Positions 9,880 through 19,693 are shown, counted from the first letter of the stretch. The stretch: 64,000 nucleotides of DNA from Acinetobacter guillouiae CIP 63.46 (GCF_000368145.1 NZ_KB849283.1:1886324-1950323), one strand, 5' to 3'. The notes: generated by a model from the sequence alone, not told the origin. A program made the numbers and translations.

Positions 9880-11934
9880 ATGCATATACAATTTAATGAT
9901 CTTTTCCTCCTTATGCAGGAACAACTTGATAGCATAAAAGTTGTTCCCAATCCTGATATATTAATTGAGTTAATCAATCGTATCAGACCCAGTGACAGCC
10001 ACAATTTAGAAGAAAGTCAAAATAAATTTGATGCTTTAATTCAAGCACTGCTCACTACACCCAATGCATCTTCTGCATTTCAAGGTTACTTACTCAAGCT
10101 GGTAAACCACTATAAACAAGCAGGATTGTATGCAGATAGTGGAATTTTATCTTTAGACGGCTTCTGGAATCAGCTTGGGCAACGGATCGGTGCACATTTT
10201 CTACCTTTATTGACAGACGAATCAGATCTCAAAGATTTGGTTGGCAAAGTGTTTCACCAACGTAGTGATAAATATTGGCTAGAAAATATCAGTGAAAAGA
10301 AATGGGAGCAATTGTTCCGATTATTGAATCAAGGTCATCGTTATAAAAACGATAAATTGGGAATTAAACGCGATATTGTCAAAGCCATCACTGTGCTTTC
10401 CTATCGAATCAGTGGTATTGGCTTATATCCTGAATTTATCAATGCCTACCCCGAACTTCAAGAATATGAATCACCTTTTTTAGTTCAAAACCGTGAAATT
10501 GTTGAGTTTATAGAAGCGTATAAAAAACAACATCGTGATGAAGATGAGTTTGCTGTGGGTATTCCTCCCGATGCAGACCAAGCGTTGGTCATGATTGAAC
10601 AATGTCGTGATGTGGTACAGAAAATCCGTCGGGCAATCAAACGGATTGGGGTGAGCTTAAGCCTGACTTATTTACTCTCGCTACTAGAACAATGTATTGA
10701 TCGAATTGAACTCTTACTCAACCTTCTTGTAGAAGATGATCAGATTCGTTATCAACTCTGTGGTGAATTGCTTACTGACTTAGTCAATGCACACTATAGT
10801 GAAACCAGTGTGCGCGACTTACTTAAAACCAACAGTGAATTGATTGCACTACAAGTCACTGAAAATGCCAGTAAGACGGGCGAACATTATGTAAGTACTG
10901 ATAAGAAAGGTTTCTTTGGCATGTATAAAGCAGCTGCAGGTGCAGGTGTGATTATTGCAACCATGGCAACCCTGAAAATACTGACTGCACGTTTAGTCCT
11001 TGCGCCTTTTTTGCATGCTTTTCTCTATAGTATGAATTATTCATTAGGTTTTATCCTGATCCATGTTTTACACTTTACTGTAGCAACCAAACAGCCTGCG
11101 ATGACGGCGGCCGCACTTGCATCAACAGTTCAGCACCAAAAAGGTTCAAAAACAGCGCAAATTGCTGAACTTGCCGGACTGATTATTAATATTATTCGGA
11201 CCCAGTTTATTGCAATTCTGGGAAATATTTCGATTGCGATTCCTACTGCCGCATTAATTACCTATCTATGGCAGCTGTCAATGCATGAACCACTTTTGAC
11301 GCATGCTAAAGCCACAACCTTACTCGCCAGTCTAAATCCATTTACCTCATTGGCAATTCCACATGCAGCAATTGCGGGTGTTTGTTTATTTTTATCAGGA
11401 TTAATCGCTGGATATTTTGATAATATGTCAGTCTATCGAAAAGTCGGTCCCCGCTTAAAAGCCCACATAAAATTGAAAAAAATGATGGGACAAGCCAGAC
11501 TGGACAAGTTTGCAGACTATATAGAGCGAAACTTAGGCGCTTTAGCGGGTAATTTTATTTTTGGTATTATGCTTGGAAGTATGGGAACCATTGGCTTTAT
11601 CTTAGGTTTACCTTTAGATATCCGCCATATTGCGTTTGCTTCTGCAAACTTTATTCAAGGCTTAATGACCATCAATGGTTCACCTGATATTGGTCTCATT
11701 ATTGTGTCGTTCCTGGGCGTGTTGTGTATTGGTTTGACCAACTTGTTTGTCAGCTTCACCCTCACCATTATTGTGGCACTTCGTGCAAGACAAGTTCGTT
11801 TTTCGCAATGGAAACCATTGGCAAAACTCATATTTACCCATTTTTCTACTCGTCCGCTAGATTTCTTCTGGCCGCCAAAACAACCATTACAACTTGAAGA
11901 TGAGGCAAACTCACAAAGCAAACTAAATCACTAA
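9880..11934 (+). CDS. SpecificRecomb (Gcr) family membrane protein
   Basis: A 684-residue protein of the family annotated 'site-specific recombinase Gcr'. The label looks misleading: the N-terminal 340 residues are soluble and helical, and the C-terminal half has several membrane segments (about 350-375, 380-400, 430-460, 485-510, 555-580, 600-640). The family hallmark FLYSMNYSLGFILIHVLHFTV followed by ATKQPAMTAA is present. No recombinase catalytic motif is visible, so I treat it as an inner-membrane protein of unknown function. It starts 15 bp after ispB and is probably cotranscribed with it. Confidence 0.8.
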   Translation: MHIQFNDLFLLMQEQLDSIKVVPNPDILIELINRIRPSDSHNLEESQNKFDALIQALLTTPNASSAFQGYLLKLVNHYKQAGLYADSGILSLDGFWNQLGQRIGAHFLPLLTDESDLKDLVGKVFHQRSDKYWLENISEKKWEQLFRLLNQGHRYKNDKLGIKRDIVKAITVLSYRISGIGLYPEFINAYPELQEYESPFLVQNREIVEFIEAYKKQHRDEDEFAVGIPPDADQALVMIEQCRDVVQKIRRAIKRIGVSLSLTYLLSLLEQCIDRIELLLNLLVEDDQIRYQLCGELLTDLVNAHYSETSVRDLLKTNSELIALQVTENASKTGEHYVSTDKKGFFGMYKAAAGAGVIIATMATLKILTARLVLAPFLHAFLYSMNYSLGFILIHVLHFTVATKQPAMTAAALASTVQHQKGSKTAQIAELAGLIINIIRTQFIAILGNISIAIPTAALITYLWQLSMHEPLLTHAKATTLLASLNPFTSLAIPHAAIAGVCLFLSGLIAGYFDNMSVYRKVGPRLKAHIKLKKMMGQARLDKFADYIERNLGALAGNFIFGIMLGSMGTIGFILGLPLDIRHIAFASANFIQGLMTINGSPDIGLIIVSFLGVLCIGLTNLFVSFTLTIIVALRARQVRFSQWKPLAKLIFTHFSTRPLDFFWPPKQPLQLEDEANSQSKLNH

Positions 11935-12011
11935 GCTTTTTGTTATTTTTTGTGCAAATTGTTAAATATTTCACAAAAAGAAATTAGTATAAATTACCTA
12001 AATTTACTCAC

Positions 12012-12041
12012 TTGAAAAAAAGTGTACTGACTAGTACACTT
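12012..12041 (+). promoter_or_regulatory. Promoter with palindromic (AdeN/TetR-type) operator before pap2-adeIJK
   Basis: TTGAAA (12012-12017), a 17-nt spacer and TACACT (12035-12040) form a sigma-70 promoter. A perfect 22-bp palindrome (9-bp arms AAGTGTACT and AGTACACTT, loop GACT) at 12020-12041 covers most of the spacer and the -10, the usual place for a repressor. In A. baumannii adeIJK is repressed by the TetR-type protein AdeN, so this is a good candidate for that operator. It lies 52 bp before the PAP2 gene. Confidence 0.6.
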
Positions 12042-12093
12042 CGGTTGATTAAATAAACTTAACGTACGCAATTTATATACTCTAGGTTATCTT

Positions 12094-12732
12094 ATGCCTT
12101 ATGTATTGCTCCTTATTGGCTGTATAGGTTTACTTATTGGGAGTGTTGGTTTAAACATTAACCAGATACAACAGTTTGATTTTTCAAGCGTTGTATGGAT
12201 GAGCTCACACCGTTTAGAGGTCTTAAATGGTCTAGCACTCACCCTATCCTATCTGGGCGGCTTACCGTCAATGATCGTGATTGCAGGGCTATGTAATTTA
12301 TATTTCATACGCCTAAAACAATATGCAAATGTGCTGATGATCAGTATTGGACTGCTCGGTGCTGCGGCAATTGGTTGGATACTCAAATATCTGGTCAATC
12401 GTCCTAGACCCGATGAAATCTACCAAATGGTGCAAACCTATGGTGCTTCATTTCCTAGTGCTCACAGTATTTATGCAGCGATTGTATGCTGTTCGATTAT
12501 GTTTATATTTCAAAAGCATCGCCAAGTTAAATGGATTAGCTTGGGGGGCTTTTTATGGTTTCTAAGCATGGGGGGCTCTAGAATTTATCTAGGGGCACAT
12601 TTCCCAACTGATGTACTCACTGGATGGGGTATAGGTGTCATATGGGCTGCAATTTTATGGCTTATACTGTCACGAGAAACGTTAAGACAGAACAAATTAT
12701 TTTTAGATAAGAATCTAAACGAGGTGGAATAA
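12094..12732 (+). CDS. PAP2-family membrane phosphatase, first gene of the adeIJK cluster
   Basis: A 212-residue type 2 phosphatidic-acid phosphatase with about six membrane helices. The three catalytic motifs are present: KYLVNRPRP (KX6RP), FPSAHS (the PSGH variant) and SRIYLGAHFPTD (SRX5HX3D with its His and Asp). Family members dephosphorylate undecaprenyl pyrophosphate, phosphatidylglycerophosphate or similar lipids on the periplasmic side. The stop overlaps the adeI start by one base (TAATG), so it is translationally coupled to the pump. Its lipid substrate is not known from sequence. Confidence 0.88.
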   Translation: MPYVLLLIGCIGLLIGSVGLNINQIQQFDFSSVVWMSSHRLEVLNGLALTLSYLGGLPSMIVIAGLCNLYFIRLKQYANVLMISIGLLGAAAIGWILKYLVNRPRPDEIYQMVQTYGASFPSAHSIYAAIVCCSIMFIFQKHRQVKWISLGGFLWFLSMGGSRIYLGAHFPTDVLTGWGIGVIWAAILWLILSRETLRQNKLFLDKNLNEVE

Positions 12733-13988
12733 TGATGTCGGCAAAGCTTTGGGCTCCTGCCCTTACTGCTTGTGCTCTCGCAACAAGTATTGCACTTGTA
12801 GGCTGCAGCAAAGATCCTAAATCAGCACAACAAGCTGGTGGTGCTGCCCAAAAAATGCCGCCGACTGAAGTTGGTGTCATTGTTGCTCAGCCACAAAGCG
12901 TAGAACAAAGTGTTGAACTTTCTGGTCGTACTTCAGCGTATCAAATCTCTGATGTTCGCCCACAAACAAATGGCGTGATTTTAAAACGTTTGTTTACTGA
13001 AGGTAGTTTTGTTCGTGAAGGTCAACCTCTTTATGAGATTGACTCGAGCATCAATCGTGCAAACTTAGACAGTGCAAAAGCAGCTTTAGTACGTCAGCAA
13101 GCAAACTTAAATGCCTTGCAGGTTAAAGCAAATCGTTATCGTCAACTTGTCGGCATCAATGCTGTTTCTAAGCAAGAGTTTGATGATTTGCTTGCACAAA
13201 TCAAACTTGCTGAAGCAGATATTGCAGCGTCAAATGCGGCTGTTAAAAATGCGCAAATTGACTTAGGTTATTCGACTGTTCGTTCACCTATTTCAGGTCA
13301 ATCTGTTCGTTCTTCAGTCACTGCTGGTGCTTTGGTGACTGCAAACCAAGCCAATGCATTGGTTACGATTCAGCAACTTGACCCAATTTATGTAGACATC
13401 AGCCAATCAAGTGCTGAGTTATTACGTCTACGTCAACAGTTAAGCCAAGGTAGTATTGATCGTAGCAACAACACCAAAGTTCGTTTAAAACTTGAAGATG
13501 GTAGCTACTACGGTGTGGAAGGAAACCTTGCATTTTCTGATGCTAGTGTAGATCCAAGCACAGGTTCTGTGACTTTACGTGCAGTCTTCTCAAATCCTAA
13601 TCATTTATTATTGCCGGGTATGTTTGCCAATGCGCAGATCGTACAAGGCGTAATTCCAAATGCTTACTTAGTTCCACAAGCAGCAATTACACGCACACCA
13701 ACTGGCCAAGCAATCGCAATGCTTGTAAATGCAAAAGGTGTAGTTGAAAGCCGTCCTGTAACAACTGTAGGTGTTCAAGGTAAAGATTGGATCGTCACTC
13801 AAGGCCTAAATACTGGCGATAAAGTGATTGTTGATGGTATTGCCAAAGTAAAACCAGAACAAGCTGTGGTTGCTAAACCTTATCAGCCTCAAGCGGCTGC
13901 ACCACAAGCAGGTGCTAAACCAGGTACAGCAGCACAACCTGTTCAACAAAATAAATCCAGTGAACAAAAAGCTACTTCAAATGCATAA
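12732..13988 (+). CDS. adeI: RND efflux periplasmic adaptor AdeI
   Basis: A 418-residue membrane-fusion lipoprotein (lipobox LVGC near residue 25) that links the AdeJ pump to the AdeK channel. It has the lipoyl half-motifs (RPQTNGVILKRLFTEGSFVREGQPLYEID), a helical hairpin (about 100-165), then VRSPISGQSVRSSVTAGALV, and a glutamine/alanine-rich tail. Length and sequence fit AdeI of Acinetobacter. The ATG at 12732 follows GAGGTGG by 5 nt and overlaps the upstream stop; ATG 12735 is an alternative. It is probably repressed through the operator at 12020-12041. Confidence 0.94.
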   Translation: MMSAKLWAPALTACALATSIALVGCSKDPKSAQQAGGAAQKMPPTEVGVIVAQPQSVEQSVELSGRTSAYQISDVRPQTNGVILKRLFTEGSFVREGQPLYEIDSSINRANLDSAKAALVRQQANLNALQVKANRYRQLVGINAVSKQEFDDLLAQIKLAEADIAASNAAVKNAQIDLGYSTVRSPISGQSVRSSVTAGALVTANQANALVTIQQLDPIYVDISQSSAELLRLRQQLSQGSIDRSNNTKVRLKLEDGSYYGVEGNLAFSDASVDPSTGSVTLRAVFSNPNHLLLPGMFANAQIVQGVIPNAYLVPQAAITRTPTGQAIAMLVNAKGVVESRPVTTVGVQGKDWIVTQGLNTGDKVIVDGIAKVKPEQAVVAKPYQPQAAAPQAGAKPGTAAQPVQQNKSSEQKATSNA

Positions 13989-14001
13989 GGGGTAGACGAA
14001 T

Positions 14002-17000
14002 ATGGCTCAATTTTTTATTCATCGCCCCATTTTTGCGTGGGTGATTGCACTGGTAATTATGTTGGCGGGTATTCTGACGCTAACAAAAATGCCTGTTGCT
14101 CAGTATCCAACAATTGCTCCTCCTGTAGTGACAATTGCTGCGACTTATCCTGGTGCTTCTGCACAAACTGTTGAGAACACCGTAACTCAGATCATTGAAC
14201 AACAAATGAATGGTCTAGATGGTTTACGTTATATCTCATCAAACAGTGCGGGTAATGGTCAGGCATCAATTAACCTGAATTTTGAACAAGGTATTGATCC
14301 AGACATTGCACAGGTTCAAGTACAGAACAAATTACAGTCAGCGACAGCACTTTTACCTGAAGATGTACAACGTCAAGGCGTAAAAGTGACCAAATCTGGC
14401 GCGAGCTTTATGCAAGTACTTGCATTTTATTCGCCAGATGGCAGCCTTTCTGGCGCTGACATTAAAGACTATGTAAACTCAAATATTTCTGAACCACTGA
14501 GTCGTGTTGCAGGCGTAGGTGAAATTCAAGTCTTTGGTGGTCAATATGCAATGCGTATCTGGCTAGACCCAGCTAAAATGACCAGTTTGCAAGTTACACC
14601 AAGTGATATTGCTGCTGCCATTCGTGCACAAAACTCACAAGTGGCTGTAGGTCAATTGGGTGGTGCTCCAGCTGTACAAGGTCAGATCCTCAATGCGACT
14701 GTCAATGCGCAAAGCATGTTGCAAACACCTGAACAATTTAAAAACATCTTCCTAAAAAACACGTCTTCTGGTGCTCAAGTTCGTTTGGGTGATGTTGCAC
14801 GCGTAGAATTAGGTTCAGACAGTTATCAATTCGATTCTAAATTTAATGGTAACCCTGCGGGCGGTGTAGCAATTAAATTGGCAACAGGTGCCAATGCACT
14901 TGATACAGCCGCTGCTGTAGAAAAACGCCTCACTGAATTGCGTAAAAACTACCCTGAAGGCTTAAAAGATAAAATTGCTTATGACACCACACCGTTTATT
15001 AAGCTTTCAATTGAAAGTGTGGTACATACGTTAATTGAAGCAATCGTTCTTGTATTCTTCGTGATGTTCTTGTTCTTACAGAACTGGCGTGCAACGATTA
15101 TCCCAACAATGGCAGTTCCTGTAGTTGTACTTGGAACATTTGCAGTTATTAATATTTTTGGCTTCTCGATCAATACCTTAACCATGTTCGCCATGGTACT
15201 GGCGATTGGTCTATTGGTCGATGATGCCATCGTTGTGGTTGAGAACGTCGAACGGGTAATGCAAGAAGAACATGCCGGTCCAGTTGAAGCCACTGAAAAA
15301 TCGATGAAACAAATTTCAGGTGCTTTGGTCGGTATTACCAGCGTATTGACTGCTGTATTTGTGCCAATGGCATTCTTTGGTGGTACTACGGGGGTAATTT
15401 ACCGTCAGTTCTCGATCACGCTCGTTACAGCAATGGTTTTGTCTTTAATCGTTGCTTTAACTTTTACCCCAGCTCTTTGTGCAACATTGTTAAAACAGCA
15501 TGATCCAAATCAAGAACCAAGCAATAACATTTTTGCGCGTTTCTTCCGTTGGTTTAACCGCAGTTTTGAAAAAGTAGCAGAGAAATACCAAGGTGGTGTC
15601 AATCGTATGACCCATCATAAGATATTCTCTGGTGCGATCTATATTGCTGTGATTGTTGCCTTAGTTGGACTATACAAAATGCTCCCCTCTTCTTTCTTAC
15701 CAGAAGAAGACCAAGGCGTAGTTATGACGTTAGTTCAGCTACCACCAAGTGCCAGCCTTGAACGAACAGATAAAGTCATCACAACCATGACCGATTACTT
15801 CTTAAATAAGGAAAAAGCACATGTAGATACTATTTTTACAGTTTCTGGTTTCTCATTTACAGGTGTCGGGCAAAATGCTGGTTTAGCTTTTATTAAATTG
15901 AAAGACTGGAGTGAACGTACCACACCTGAATCACAAATTGGCGCCATTATTCAACGCGGTATGGCACTGAATATGATTGTAAAAGATGCATCATACATCA
16001 TGCCATTGCAATTACCTGCAATGCCTGAATTAGGTGTTTCATCAGGGTTTGACATCCAATTAAAAGATGCCAGTGGTCAAGGTCACGATAAACTCATTGC
16101 TGCACGTAATGCTATTTTAGGTATGGCTTCTCAAGACAAACGTCTTGCAGGTGTTCGTCCAAATGGTCAAGAAGATACCCCTCAATATCAAATCAACATT
16201 GATCAAGCGCAAGCTGGTGCAATGGGAGTCAGTATTGCGGATATTAATTCGACCATGAGCATGGCGTGGGGTGGTTCTTATATCAATGACTTCGTTGACC
16301 GTGGTCGTGTGAAAAAAGTTTATGTTCAAGGCGAATCAAACGCTCGTATGATGCCTGAAGACTTAAACAAATGGTATGTACGTAACAATAGCGGCACCAT
16401 GGTTCCATTCTCTGCATTTGCAACAGGTCAATGGACCTATGGTTCACCTCGTCTTGAGCGTTATAACGGTGTAGCTTCTGCGAACATTCAAGGTACTCCA
16501 GCACCGGGTGTAAGTTCGGGAGATGCGATGCTTGCCATGGAAGAAATTATTGGTAAGTTACCGTCTATGGGCTTAACAGGTTTCGACTATGAATGGACGG
16601 GTCTGTCTTTAGAAGAACGTGAATCTGGTAGTCAAACTGTTCCGCTTTTGATTCTTTCTTTACTTATTGTATTCCTTTGCCTTTCAGCTTTATATGAAAG
16701 TTGGTCTATCCCTGTTTCAGTATTGCTAGTCGTACCTTTAGGTGTTATTGGTGCATTTACTTTAACCTGGTTGGGCATGGTCATCAAAGGTGATCCTAAC
16801 TTATCATTTAACATCTACTTCCAAGTCGCGATCGTTGCAGTCATCGGTTTGTCTGCAAAAAATGCAATTTTGATTGTAGAGTTTGCAAAAGAGTTGCAAG
16901 AACAAGGTGAAGAATTGTTTGAAGCGACATTGCATGCTGCAAAAATGCGTTTACGTCCAATTATCATGACAACCTTAGCGTTCGGTTTCGGTGTATTACC

Positions 17001-17181
17001 ACTTGCTTTATCAAGCGGTGCTGGTGCCGGTAGCCAACACTCAGTCGGTTATGGTGTATTGGGTGGTGTAATTAGCTCAACACTTTTAGGTATCTTCTTT
17101 ATTCCTGTGTTCTTCGTATGGATTCGTAGTATCTTTAAGTACAAACCTAAAAATCAAAATATTCAGGAGCATAAATCGTGA
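14002..17181 (+). CDS. adeJ: RND multidrug efflux transporter AdeJ
   Basis: A 1059-residue HAE1-type inner-membrane proton/drug antiporter with the usual plan: 12 membrane helices and two large periplasmic loops. Visible features are the N terminus FFIHRPIFAWVIALVIML, the TM4 proton-relay aspartates in GLLVDDAIVVVENVERV (about residue 405), the long porter loops, and the TM10-12 end with KNAILIVEFAKE. AdeIJK gives Acinetobacter intrinsic resistance to beta-lactams, tetracyclines, chloramphenicol, fluoroquinolones and others. It starts 13 bp after adeI, and its TGA overlaps the adeK ATG. Confidence 0.96.
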   Translation: MAQFFIHRPIFAWVIALVIMLAGILTLTKMPVAQYPTIAPPVVTIAATYPGASAQTVENTVTQIIEQQMNGLDGLRYISSNSAGNGQASINLNFEQGIDPDIAQVQVQNKLQSATALLPEDVQRQGVKVTKSGASFMQVLAFYSPDGSLSGADIKDYVNSNISEPLSRVAGVGEIQVFGGQYAMRIWLDPAKMTSLQVTPSDIAAAIRAQNSQVAVGQLGGAPAVQGQILNATVNAQSMLQTPEQFKNIFLKNTSSGAQVRLGDVARVELGSDSYQFDSKFNGNPAGGVAIKLATGANALDTAAAVEKRLTELRKNYPEGLKDKIAYDTTPFIKLSIESVVHTLIEAIVLVFFVMFLFLQNWRATIIPTMAVPVVVLGTFAVINIFGFSINTLTMFAMVLAIGLLVDDAIVVVENVERVMQEEHAGPVEATEKSMKQISGALVGITSVLTAVFVPMAFFGGTTGVIYRQFSITLVTAMVLSLIVALTFTPALCATLLKQHDPNQEPSNNIFARFFRWFNRSFEKVAEKYQGGVNRMTHHKIFSGAIYIAVIVALVGLYKMLPSSFLPEEDQGVVMTLVQLPPSASLERTDKVITTMTDYFLNKEKAHVDTIFTVSGFSFTGVGQNAGLAFIKLKDWSERTTPESQIGAIIQRGMALNMIVKDASYIMPLQLPAMPELGVSSGFDIQLKDASGQGHDKLIAARNAILGMASQDKRLAGVRPNGQEDTPQYQINIDQAQAGAMGVSIADINSTMSMAWGGSYINDFVDRGRVKKVYVQGESNARMMPEDLNKWYVRNNSGTMVPFSAFATGQWTYGSPRLERYNGVASANIQGTPAPGVSSGDAMLAMEEIIGKLPSMGLTGFDYEWTGLSLEERESGSQTVPLLILSLLIVFLCLSALYESWSIPVSVLLVVPLGVIGAFTLTWLGMVIKGDPNLSFNIYFQVAIVAVIGLSAKNAILIVEFAKELQEQGEELFEATLHAAKMRLRPIIMTTLAFGFGVLPLALSSGAGAGSQHSVGYGVLGGVISSTLLGIFFIPVFFVWIRSIFKYKPKNQNIQEHKS

Positions 17182-18641
17182 TGCAAAAAGTATGGTCTAT
17201 TTCAGGTCGTAGCATTGCGGTATCTGCACTTGCGCTTGCTTTGACAGCTTGTCAAAGCATGCGTGGCCCAGAACCCGTAGCTCAAGCGAACATACCAACT
17301 GGTTATATTCAAAATAACGGTGGTACATCTATTGCTGAACAAGGTTATAAAGAGTTTTTTGCAGATCAACGCTTACTTCAAGTGCTTGATCTTGCTTTAG
17401 CCAATAACCGTGATTTACGTACAGCAACATTGAACATTCAACGTGCTCAACAAGCCTATCAAATCACTGAAAACAATCAGCTACCAACGATTGGTGCAAG
17501 TGGTGGTCTGTTACGTCAAGATCAAGGTGTAGGTGCTCAAACACGTTATAATGTGGGTCTTGGTGTAACTGCTTATGAGTTAGACTTCTGGGGTCGGGTA
17601 AAAAGTTTAAAAGACAATGCGCTTGATACTTATTTATCGACTGCAAGTGCGCGTGATGCAACGCAAATCAGCTTAATTAGTCAAGTTGCACAAGCTTGGT
17701 TAAATTACTCTTTTGCCAGCGCACAACTTAAGCTCGCTGACCAAACATTAAAAGCGCAGCTTGACTCTTATAACCTCAACAAAAAACGTTTTGATGTCGG
17801 TATCGACAGTGAAGTGCCTGTTCGTCAGGCTCAGATTTCTGTTGAAACCGCACGTAATGATGTTGCCAATTATAAGACTCAAATTGCACAAGCTCAGAAC
17901 TTGCTAAATCTGCTTGTTGGACAATCAGTTCCAGACAACTTATTGCCAACACAACGTGTAACGCGTATTACCTCAAATGCTGCGTTCGCTTCTGGTTTAC
18001 CAAGTGACTTGCTGAACAACCGTCCAGACGTCAAAGCGGCTGAATACCAACTTTCTGCTGCTGGTGCAAATATCGGTGCTGCGAAAGCACGCTTATTCCC
18101 AACCATCAGTTTGACGGGTACTGCAGGTTATGCATCTACTGATTTAAGTGATTTATTTAAATCAGGTGCTTTCGTTTGGTCTTTAGGTCCTAGTCTTGAT
18201 ATTCCGTTATGGGATTGGGGCACACGTAAAGCGAACATTAAGATTTCAGAAACAGATCAACAAATTGCGTTATCTGACTATGAAAAATCAATTCAATCTG
18301 CTTTCCGTGAAGTCAATGATGCATTAGCGACTCGCCAAAATATTGGTGATCGTCTTTCTGCTCAAAAACGTTTAGTTGATGCAACCAATACTACGTATAA
18401 ACTTTCAAATGCCCGCTTCCGTGCAGGTATTGATAGTTACTTAACGGTTTTAGATGCTCAACGTACTTCTTACTCTGCTGAACAAGGTTTATTGCTATTA
18501 GAGCAAGCAAACTTAAACAATCAGGTAGAAGTTTATAAAACCCTTGGTGGTGGTCTAAAAGCCAACACTGCGGATCAAATTGCACAACCGGCCTCTTCAT
18601 CTGAATTGAAATATCATTCAAAAGATAAAAAAGTCAGTTAA
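17181..18641 (+). CDS. adeK: Outer-membrane efflux channel AdeK
   Basis: A 486-residue TolC/NodT-type outer-membrane lipoprotein (lipobox LTAC at about residue 24), the exit duct of the AdeIJK pump. It has two internally repeated long-helix segments; NTTYKLSNARFRAGIDSYLTVL is a typical signature, and LLNNRPDVKAAEYQL marks the repeat junction. I use the ATG at 17181, which overlaps the adeJ stop (TGATG). A GTG one codon earlier is possible, and AGGAG at 17165-17169 serves either. A terminator at 18661-18683 closes the operon. Confidence 0.94.
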   Translation: MQKVWSISGRSIAVSALALALTACQSMRGPEPVAQANIPTGYIQNNGGTSIAEQGYKEFFADQRLLQVLDLALANNRDLRTATLNIQRAQQAYQITENNQLPTIGASGGLLRQDQGVGAQTRYNVGLGVTAYELDFWGRVKSLKDNALDTYLSTASARDATQISLISQVAQAWLNYSFASAQLKLADQTLKAQLDSYNLNKKRFDVGIDSEVPVRQAQISVETARNDVANYKTQIAQAQNLLNLLVGQSVPDNLLPTQRVTRITSNAAFASGLPSDLLNNRPDVKAAEYQLSAAGANIGAAKARLFPTISLTGTAGYASTDLSDLFKSGAFVWSLGPSLDIPLWDWGTRKANIKISETDQQIALSDYEKSIQSAFREVNDALATRQNIGDRLSAQKRLVDATNTTYKLSNARFRAGIDSYLTVLDAQRTSYSAEQGLLLLEQANLNNQVEVYKTLGGGLKANTADQIAQPASSSELKYHSKDKKVS

Positions 18642-18660
18642 TCTCAGTTTGATAATCAAA

Positions 18661-18683
18661 GCTCACTTCGGTGGGCTTTTTTT
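18661..18683 (+). terminator. Intrinsic terminator of the adeIJK operon
   Basis: GCTCAC (18661-18666) pairs with GTGGGC (18671-18676, one G-T wobble) around the stable TTCG tetraloop, followed by seven T. It lies 20 bp past the adeK stop. Confidence 0.88.
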
Positions 18684-18744
18684 ATTGCTTTTTGATGGAT
18701 AATTTCCTATGTTTAAAGCAAGACATCATCAATGAATATTTAAA

Positions 18745-19095
18745 ATGAAACTCAGTAATTTAGAAACTGTTCCAGCACATGTCATAAAGCAACAGCTTGA
18801 TGTCGTTTATGGAAGCACGGTCCGCAGTAAACATGTCGGACGTGACTTTATGGCTGGTCTAAAAAATATTGTCGGTGGTGAACTCAAAGGCTATACCGAA
18901 TTATTAGAAGAATCACGTCAAGAAGCCATGAATCGTATGATTGAAAAAGCACGTGTTTTAGGTGCCAATGCAATTGTCGGTATCCGTTTTTCTACGTCTA
19001 ATATTGCGCAAGGTGCTTCAGAACTTTTTGTCTATGGTACTGCGGTCATTGTTGAACCGACCACAACACAACTTCCTGACCCATTTTCAAAATAG
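18745..19095 (+). CDS. YbjQ (DUF74) family protein
   Basis: A 116-residue member of the YbjQ/'heavy-metal-binding' family, which forms pentamers of unknown role. The family core is clear: RSKHVGRDFMAGLKNIVGGELKGYTELLEESRQEAMNRM, then ARVLGANAIVGIRF and a C-terminal beta strand with YGTAV. No signal peptide is seen. It is followed after 9 bp by a paralogue (19105-19533), so the pair is probably one transcript. A metal role is suggested only by the family name. Confidence 0.9.
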   Translation: MKLSNLETVPAHVIKQQLDVVYGSTVRSKHVGRDFMAGLKNIVGGELKGYTELLEESRQEAMNRMIEKARVLGANAIVGIRFSTSNIAQGASELFVYGTAVIVEPTTTQLPDPFSK

Positions 19096-19104
19096 GCGAA
19101 ACAG

Positions 19105-19533
19105 ATGGATGGTTTAATTTTTAAAATTGGGCTCACACTGGTTCTGTTTTTTATTGGCTGGGGGTTTGGACGTTTTATCGAACAAAAGCATTTAAAAGAA
19201 TTGGCCGACAATGAACAGCGGCTTGCTCATATTCGGATTGATACCAATAAGTTCAAAGTCTCTGAAAAGCATGGGCAACTCATCAGTAGTAATGTGGTGA
19301 TTTCACATGATTATTTTAAATATATTATCGCGCAAATTCAGAACTTCTTTGGTGGTCGTTTAACCACCTATGAGAGTGTCGTAGATCGCGCACGTCGAGA
19401 AGCAATTGTTAGATTAAAACAGGAAGCTGAAAATATTGGAGCAACGCATATTATGGGCTTACGTTTAAGTACCACTGAACTCGGTATGCAAGGTGGAATG
19501 GTTGAAGTGTTTGCCTACGGAACAGCAACTTAA
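19105..19533 (+). CDS. Membrane-anchored YbjQ-family protein
   Basis: A 142-residue paralogue of the preceding gene with an added N-terminal membrane helix (about residues 5-23, IFKIGLTLVLFFIGWGFGRF) and a short linker. The YbjQ core follows: NFFGGRLTTYESVVDRARREA, NIGATHIMGLRL and a final YGTAT. The soluble and the anchored copy may form mixed oligomers at the membrane; this is inferred from adjacency only. No catalytic residues are known in the family. Confidence 0.88.
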   Translation: MDGLIFKIGLTLVLFFIGWGFGRFIEQKHLKELADNEQRLAHIRIDTNKFKVSEKHGQLISSNVVISHDYFKYIIAQIQNFFGGRLTTYESVVDRARREAIVRLKQEAENIGATHIMGLRLSTTELGMQGGMVEVFAYGTAT

Positions 19534-19693
19534 TCTCACTCCTCTTTTTTAAATAATCATCATGATTTTTTCATCAGAATACATAATCGCTGTTGGACTG
19601 TCGGGTTTTGTATTCTGGTGATGTAAAGATCTGGGAATACCGTGACCATAACAAAAATGAAAGAATTTTAACTTCATGAACAGGTTAGACATC

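Noticed and set aside
9880-11934. Mobile-element recombinase, from the usual 'site-specific recombinase' name of this family
   Set aside because: No serine or tyrosine recombinase motif is visible, the C-terminal half is clearly membrane-spanning, and no att sites or cargo flank it.
18745-19533. Metal-resistance operon based on the 'heavy-metal-binding' name of the YbjQ family
   Set aside because: No metal-ligand motif (Cys/His cluster) is visible in either protein and no transporter or regulator for metals is adjacent.
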